In this document: positions 36,337 to 39,976 of the stretch, piece by piece | Layout of the letters: each line of letters begins with the position of its first letter | Position numbering within the stretch: the stretch's first letter is position 1 | DNA from: an uncultured Agathobaculum sp. | Lineage (GTDB): Bacteria; Bacillota; Clostridia; Oscillospirales; Butyricicoccaceae | Length of the DNA: 39,976 nt | Assembly (NCBI RefSeq): GCF_944384735.1 | Contig: NZ_CALWUN010000017.1 | Span: 1-39,976 of the forward strand | Reading direction: 5' to 3' | The notes under the pieces: model-generated | What the model was told of the DNA's origin: nothing | Database searches by the model: none | The model's input: the letters and a program-made list of their open reading frames with translations, nothing else | Position numbers and translations under genes: made by a program

Positions 36337-36362
36337 TTGCCCCGCAGCAAGCTGCGGGGCAA
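36337..36362 (-). terminator. Terminator after the IMP dehydrogenase gene
   Basis: A 12-base stem (36337-36348 with 36351-36362) with a two-base centre is followed on the minus strand by TTCTTGTC. The T-run is imperfect, so read-through into the CLC gene is possible. Confidence 0.65.
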
Positions 36363-36379
36363 TCTCGCAAAACGGTTTC

Positions 36380-37885
36380 TTACTTGCTGGTCGTCGTGGT
36401 CTCCTTGAGCACGACATCGTGCGCGCCGCCCTCGACGATCGAGGTCGCGCTCACCAGCGTGATCTTGGCCTTCTTCTGGAACTCCGGAATGGAGAGCGCG
36501 CCGCAGTTGCACATGGTCGAGCGCACCTTGCTCAGCGTCAGGCCGAGGTTATCCTTGAGCGAACCAGCGTACGGCACATAGGAGTCGACGCCCTCCTCAA
36601 AGGACAGCTTCTGCTCGCCGCCCATGTCGTAGCGCTGCCAGTTGCGCGCGCGGGCCGAGCCTTCGCCCCAGTATTCCTTCATATAGCTGCCGTTGATATT
36701 GACCTTGTTGGTCGGGGATTCGTCAAAGCGCGAGAAGTAACGGCCGAGCATCAGGAAGTCCGCGCCCATCGCCAGCGCCAACGTGCAGTGGTAGTCGTGC
36801 ACGATGCCGCCGTCCGAGCAAATCGGCACATAGATGCCGGTTTCCAGATAATACTCGTCGCGCGCCGCCGCGACCTCGATCAGCGCGGTCGCCTGACCGC
36901 GGCCGATGCCCTTCTGCTCACGGGTGATGCAGATTGAGCCGCCGCCGATGCCGACCTTGACAAAGTCCGCGCCCGCCTCGGCGAGGAAGCGGAAGCCCTC
37001 ACGGTCGACGACGTTGCCCGCGCCGACCTTGACCGAATCGCCGTAATTTTCCCTGATCCATGCCAGCGTGCGGCTCTGCCACTCGGAAAAGCCCTCGGAC
37101 GAGTCGATGCACAGCACATCCGCGCCCGCCTCGACCAGCGCCGGCACGCGCTCGGCATAGTCACGGGTGTTGATGCCCGCGCCGACGACATAGCGCTTGT
37201 GCTTGTCGAGCAGCTCGAGCGAGTTGGCCTTGTGGCTGTCGTAATCCTTGCGGAATACCATATAGACCAGCCGCTGCTGGTCGTCAACCAGCGGCAGCGA
37301 ATTGAGCTTGTGGTCCCAGATGATGTCGTTGGCCTCCTTGAGCGTGGTGTCCGCCGGGGCGGTGACCAGCTTGTCGAACGGGGTCATGAACTCGGATACC
37401 TTAACGCTGCGCTCCATGCGGGAGACGCGGTAGTCGCGGCTGGTGACCACGCCCAGCAGCTTGCCGTTCGCGGTGCCGTCCTCGGTGACCGCCATGGTCG
37501 AGTGGCCGGTCTTCTCCTTGAGCGCCAGCACGTCCGCGAGCGTCTGCTCAGGGCGCAGGTTGGAGTCGGACACGATAAAGCCCGCCTTGTACGCCTTGAC
37601 GCGGGCGACCATAGCCGCCTCGCTCTCGATGGTCTGCGAGCCGTAGATGAAGGAGATGCCGCCCTCCTGCGCCAGCGCGATGGCCATGCGGTCGTCCGAG
37701 ACCGCCTGCATGATGGCCGAAACCATCGGGATATTGGCATACAGCGCGGACTGCTCGCCCTTGTGGTACTTGACGATCGGGGTGCGCAGGCTGACGTTGG
37801 CCGGGATGCACTCGGCCGAGGAATAGCCCGGCACGAGCAGGTATTCATTGAAGGTATGCGAAGGTTCGCTGAAATAGTAAGCCAT
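36380..37885 (-). CDS. guaB: IMP dehydrogenase
   Basis: IMP dehydrogenase oxidises IMP to XMP with NAD+, the controlling step of guanine nucleotide synthesis. The 501-residue TIM-barrel protein carries two CBS domains (about 98-155 and 165-222) and the catalytic cysteine Cys319 in [18 protein letters not shown]. The dipeptide after the glycine triplet and the flap sequence identify IMPDH rather than GMP reductase, and the CBS pair supports this. The start is ATG 37885, 9 bases after AAGGAG. It has its own promoter; a short transcription unit lies just upstream. Confidence 0.94.
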   Translation of the reverse strand: MAYYFSEPSHTFNEYLLVPGYSSAECIPANVSLRTPIVKYHKGEQSALYANIPMVSAIMQAVSDDRMAIALAQEGGISFIYGSQTIESEAAMVARVKAYKAGFIVSDSNLRPEQTLADVLALKEKTGHSTMAVTEDGTANGKLLGVVTSRDYRVSRMERSVKVSEFMTPFDKLVTAPADTTLKEANDIIWDHKLNSLPLVDDQQRLVYMVFRKDYDSHKANSLELLDKHKRYVVGAGINTRDYAERVPALVEAGADVLCIDSSEGFSEWQSRTLAWIRENYGDSVKVGAGNVVDREGFRFLAEAGADFVKVGIGGGSICITREQKGIGRGQATALIEVAAARDEYYLETGIYVPICSDGGIVHDYHCTLALAMGADFLMLGRYFSRFDESPTNKVNINGSYMKEYWGEGSARARNWQRYDMGGEQKLSFEEGVDSYVPYAGSLKDNLGLTLSKVRSTMCNCGALSIPEFQKKAKITLVSATSIVEGGAHDVVLKETTTTSK

Positions 37886-37936
37886 AAAGCGTCTCCTTTT
37901 CTTCATTCCTGTGTTCCGTATTCTTTGTTAACAACA

Positions 37937-37965
37937 ATTATATCCTTTTTGACCGGCAAAGTAAA
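37937..37965 (-). promoter_or_regulatory. Promoter of guaB
   Basis: On the minus strand, TTTACT (37965-37960) and consensus TATAAT (37942-37937) are 17 bases apart, about 50 bases before the start codon. The leader is too short for a purine riboswitch. Confidence 0.75.
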
Positions 37966-38019
37966 GCGGGCATGTGTCCGATTTTGCGCTGCTTTGTCCG
38001 CTTCCCGTTATGCAAACCG

Positions 38020-38148
38020 CAAAAAAGAAAGCGCCGCAGTCTGCATGGCAAACCGCGGCGCTTCCCTTTGGAAATGAGGAATGAATGGTATGGGCAAATG
38101 GATGCTTACGAGGCCGACCGGCCGCAGCCTGCGCCCCTTGCTTTTTTC
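38020..38148 (-). ncRNA. Candidate small RNA (or attenuated leader) between addA and guaB
   Basis: The 325-base gap 37886-38210 has no convincing gene, but on the minus strand it has a promoter (38183-38155) and, about 85 bases after the expected start, a strong hairpin with a T-run. This defines a transcript of roughly 130 bases. Inside it, about 38108-38135 can form a GC-rich stem around GGCCGGTCGGCC. It matches none of the RNA classes I can recognise by eye (SRP RNA, 6S, purine, PRPP or guanidine riboswitches). guaB has its own promoter further down. A 40-codon reading frame on the plus strand (about 38081-38203) has poor support. Confidence 0.5.
38021..38063 (-). terminator. Terminator of the candidate small RNA
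   Basis: On the minus strand, AAGCGCCGC (38063-38055) pairs with GCGGCGCTT (38037-38029), loop of 17, followed by TCTTTTTT. It is a textbook intrinsic terminator that ends no known gene. Confidence 0.8.
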
Positions 38149-38154
38149 GCTCTC

Positions 38155-38183
38155 AGGGTATCACGACCCCGCCCCGCTGTCAA
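38155..38183 (-). promoter_or_regulatory. Promoter of the candidate small RNA
   Basis: On the minus strand, consensus TTGACA (38183-38178) and TACCCT (38160-38155) are 17 bases apart, with an extended -10 TGA. It lies 28 bases after the addA stop. Confidence 0.65.
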
Positions 38184-38210
38184 CCGTCCGGCGCGGTTTT
38201 TAACAGGTTC

Positions 38211-39976
38211 TTAACCCTCCCCCAGCGTCACGCTCTGCCCGCAGTGGAAGAAGTACAGCACGCACTGCGCAACTGGACGCCCGAACACCGCGCGCACCGC
38301 CAGCGCATAGGCCTGCATCTGCGCGCGGTAACGCGCGGCGCGGGCAGGCGTGTCCGCTTCGGATACACGGTCGGTCTTGAAGTCGACGATGATGTACCCC
38401 TCCGGGGTGTCGATCAGGCAGTCGATGACGCCCTGCAGCAGCACCTGTTCCTCCGGCGCCTGCGCGGCGACCGGAAAATACTGCGCCGCGGGCACAAGCA
38501 CCGAAAACTTGAACTCGCGCCGCACCTTGTGCTGCGCCATCACCCTCCGGTACAGATTGGACGCAAAAAACGCTTCGATTTTCCCCGCGTCAATGGCCGC
38601 GGCCTGCTGCGGCGTCAGCAGCTGCGCCTGCTCGAGCCGCCGCCGCTCGGCCCCGACGCCGCCCGGCGCGGCCGCCGCAGCAAAGTCGCAGAACTGCATG
38701 AACAGGTGGTGCGCCGTGCCGGCCTCGGCGGGCGTCAGGCGGCGCTGCTCCTGCTCAAACAGCGGCGCGCGCAGCTTGACCTGGCGGCGCGGCGGCGGGG
38801 GCTGCTCGGCGGCCTCGTCCGCACGGCAGACGCGCACCAATCCGGTCGCGGTCAGCTTGCTTGGCAGCTCGGACAGAAACGACAGCGGATATTGCAGATA
38901 GGACTGCACGGCGTAGTCCCCCGTGTCCGCATCGGCAAAGCGCAGCACCTCGGGCGTGTCCGGCGCGGTAAGCTCATCCGGCGTGAACACGCGCAGGGTG
39001 AACGCATCGCAGTCCGTGCCGTGCTCGGGCACGTCGAGGCCGTACTGCTCACGCAGCGCGCGCGACGCCGGATGCCGCAAAAGCGGCGTCACGATCCACG
39101 GCAGTGGCGCGCGCACTGCGCCCATCGCGTACTGCGGGATCTCGTCCAGCGCGGCAAGCCGCGCCCATTTTTGCAGCGATTTTTCCAGCGTGCCGCTCGC
39201 CGCCGTGATGATGAGTTTCTCTTTCGCGCGCGTCAGCGCAACGTATAAGACGCGCAGTTCCTCGCTGACCATCTCGCGCCGCTGCCGCACCGCGACCGCG
39301 GTGCGCTCGGCCGTGTCGTACTGCACGCCGCGCGCAAGGTCTCGGCATTTGGAGCCAAAACCCAGCTCCTTGTGCACGAGTACCGGCTCACGCAGGTCGA
39401 TCTCGTTGAACTGCCCCGCGCAGCCCGCGACAAACACGACCGGAAACTCCAGCCCCTTGGACTTATGGATGGACAGGATGCGCACCGCGCCGCCCGTCGC
39501 CTCTGCGCCGACGGTCTGGAAGTCCTCGCCCGTCTCGCGCATGCCGCGCAGCAGCCGCACAAAGGCGAACAGGCCGCGGAAGCCGCCCTGTTCGAACACG
39601 CGCGCCCGCTCGAAAAAGGCCAGCAGGTTGCTTTGCCGCTGCGCGCCGTTGGGCAGCGCGCCATACAGGCCGAGTGCGCCCGTGCGGTCGTAGATCTCCC
39701 ACAGCAGGCGGTAGACCGGCTGGTCGACCGCGAACGCGCGCAGGTCATCGAGCTGCTGCAAAAACAGCTCGACCTTGTCAAACTGGCCGCGCGCGCGCAG
39801 CAGCGCGTCGTAAAAGCTGACGTGCCGGTCAACGAGCCGGATATCGGCCAGCTCCTGCTCGGAAAAGCCAAAGAGCGGTGATCGCAGCACGCCGATCAGG
39901 TCCACATCCTGCCGCGGGTTGTCGATCACCGACAGCAGCGACACCATCGTGCCGACCTCAGCGGTGTCCAGCAGGC
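38211..39976 (-). CDS. addA: ATP-dependent helicase/nuclease subunit A, C-terminal part
   Basis: AddA is the UvrD-like helicase and nuclease of the AddAB (RexAB) complex, which resects double-strand breaks for RecA. About 588 residues are in the window, and the frame is open to the right edge, so the gene continues beyond it. An ATG at 39947 is internal. Late helicase motifs are present: IDNPRQDV near the start, ILSIHKSKGLEFPVVFV (motif V) and LYVALTRAKEKL (motif VI). The C-terminal RecB-like nuclease has GTAHHLFMQF and DFKTDR with the catalytic aspartate and lysine. addB, usually next to it, would lie outside the window. Confidence 0.95.
   Translation of the reverse strand, partial: LLDTAEVGTMVSLLSVIDNPRQDVDLIGVLRSPLFGFSEQELADIRLVDRHVSFYDALLRARGQFDKVELFLQQLDDLRAFAVDQPVYRLLWEIYDRTGALGLYGALPNGAQRQSNLLAFFERARVFEQGGFRGLFAFVRLLRGMRETGEDFQTVGAEATGGAVRILSIHKSKGLEFPVVFVAGCAGQFNEIDLREPVLVHKELGFGSKCRDLARGVQYDTAERTAVAVRQRREMVSEELRVLYVALTRAKEKLIITAASGTLEKSLQKWARLAALDEIPQYAMGAVRAPLPWIVTPLLRHPASRALREQYGLDVPEHGTDCDAFTLRVFTPDELTAPDTPEVLRFADADTGDYAVQSYLQYPLSFLSELPSKLTATGLVRVCRADEAAEQPPPPRRQVKLRAPLFEQEQRRLTPAEAGTAHHLFMQFCDFAAAAAPGGVGAERRRLEQAQLLTPQQAAAIDAGKIEAFFASNLYRRVMAQHKVRREFKFSVLVPAAQYFPVAAQAPEEQVLLQGVIDCLIDTPEGYIIVDFKTDRVSEADTPARAARYRAQMQAYALAVRAVFGRPVAQCVLYFFHCGQSVTLGEG

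Noticed and set aside
36314-36379. Fluoride riboswitch before the CLC gene
   Set aside because: Only a terminator-like hairpin is present; the conserved crcB motif core is missing.
37886-38148. Known purine or PRPP riboswitch before guaB
   Set aside because: None of the conserved loop sequences of these classes could be found by eye; listed as an unclassified RNA instead.
38085-39248. 387-codon plus-strand frame opposite addA
   Set aside because: Mostly antisense to AddA motifs V, VI and the nuclease; only its first 40 codons lie in intergenic DNA.

Overview
The window is 40 kb of a high-GC (about 60%) Firmicutes chromosome, most likely a spore-forming Clostridia of the Oscillospirales (Ruminococcaceae/Butyricicoccus-like). 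The evidence is sporulation-type cell-wall genes (a SpoIID/LytB protein and a CwlD-type amidase), the dgt-dnaG-rpoD block, strong AAAGGAGG ribosome binding sites, TTGACA-N17-TATAAT promoters, a lysine riboswitch and B12-dependent methionine synthesis. The species cannot be named from sequence alone. No rRNA, tRNA or CRISPR array was seen. Most of the window is ordinary housekeeping DNA.

Layout. Bases 1-1235 hold the decayed 3' part of a large serine recombinase, the scar of a mobile element. queA and a spoIID-like gene follow on the minus strand. A lysine riboswitch with an intrinsic terminator precedes asd-dapA-dapB (4.1-7.2 kb, plus). A Xer-type tyrosine recombinase (minus) is divergent from a macro-domain gene, a WYL regulator and a 39-aa gene (8.3-10.1 kb, plus). 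metF, a methionine synthase activation protein and a truncated metH form a minus-strand operon (10.2-14.1 kb). A radical SAM protein and thiD are overlapping plus-strand genes. pyrB with a PyrI-like zinc tail, an ABC permease, an HlyD-type adaptor, radA and a cwlD-like gene lie on the minus strand (15.9-21.3 kb). An isochorismatase-family hydrolase (plus) faces a 3.6-kb SLH-domain surface-protein gene that is split by two frameshifts (22.0-25.6 kb, minus). Then come rpoD, dnaG, dgt, a YigZ/IMPACT protein, hflX, rpmE, luxS, a MATE transporter, a HAD phosphatase, a CLC transporter, an IMP dehydrogenase and the 3' part of addA, all on the minus strand.

How the genes work together. asd, dapA and dapB make tetrahydrodipicolinate for lysine and peptidoglycan and sit under lysine control. 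MetF supplies methyl-folate to MetH, whose reactivation domain is a separate protein. DnaG, RpoD, RadA and AddA cover replication initiation, transcription and recombinational repair. RpmE and HflX serve the ribosome. PyrB and IMP dehydrogenase feed pyrimidine and guanine nucleotide synthesis.

The least explained signals are non-coding or structural. They are a probable 130-nt small RNA or attenuated leader between addA and the IMP dehydrogenase gene, hairpins placed around the ribosome binding sites of queA and of the HlyD-type gene, a leader hairpin in the MATE-luxS transcript, the split SLH gene and the PyrB-zinc-tail fusion. No complete new multi-gene system could be demonstrated.
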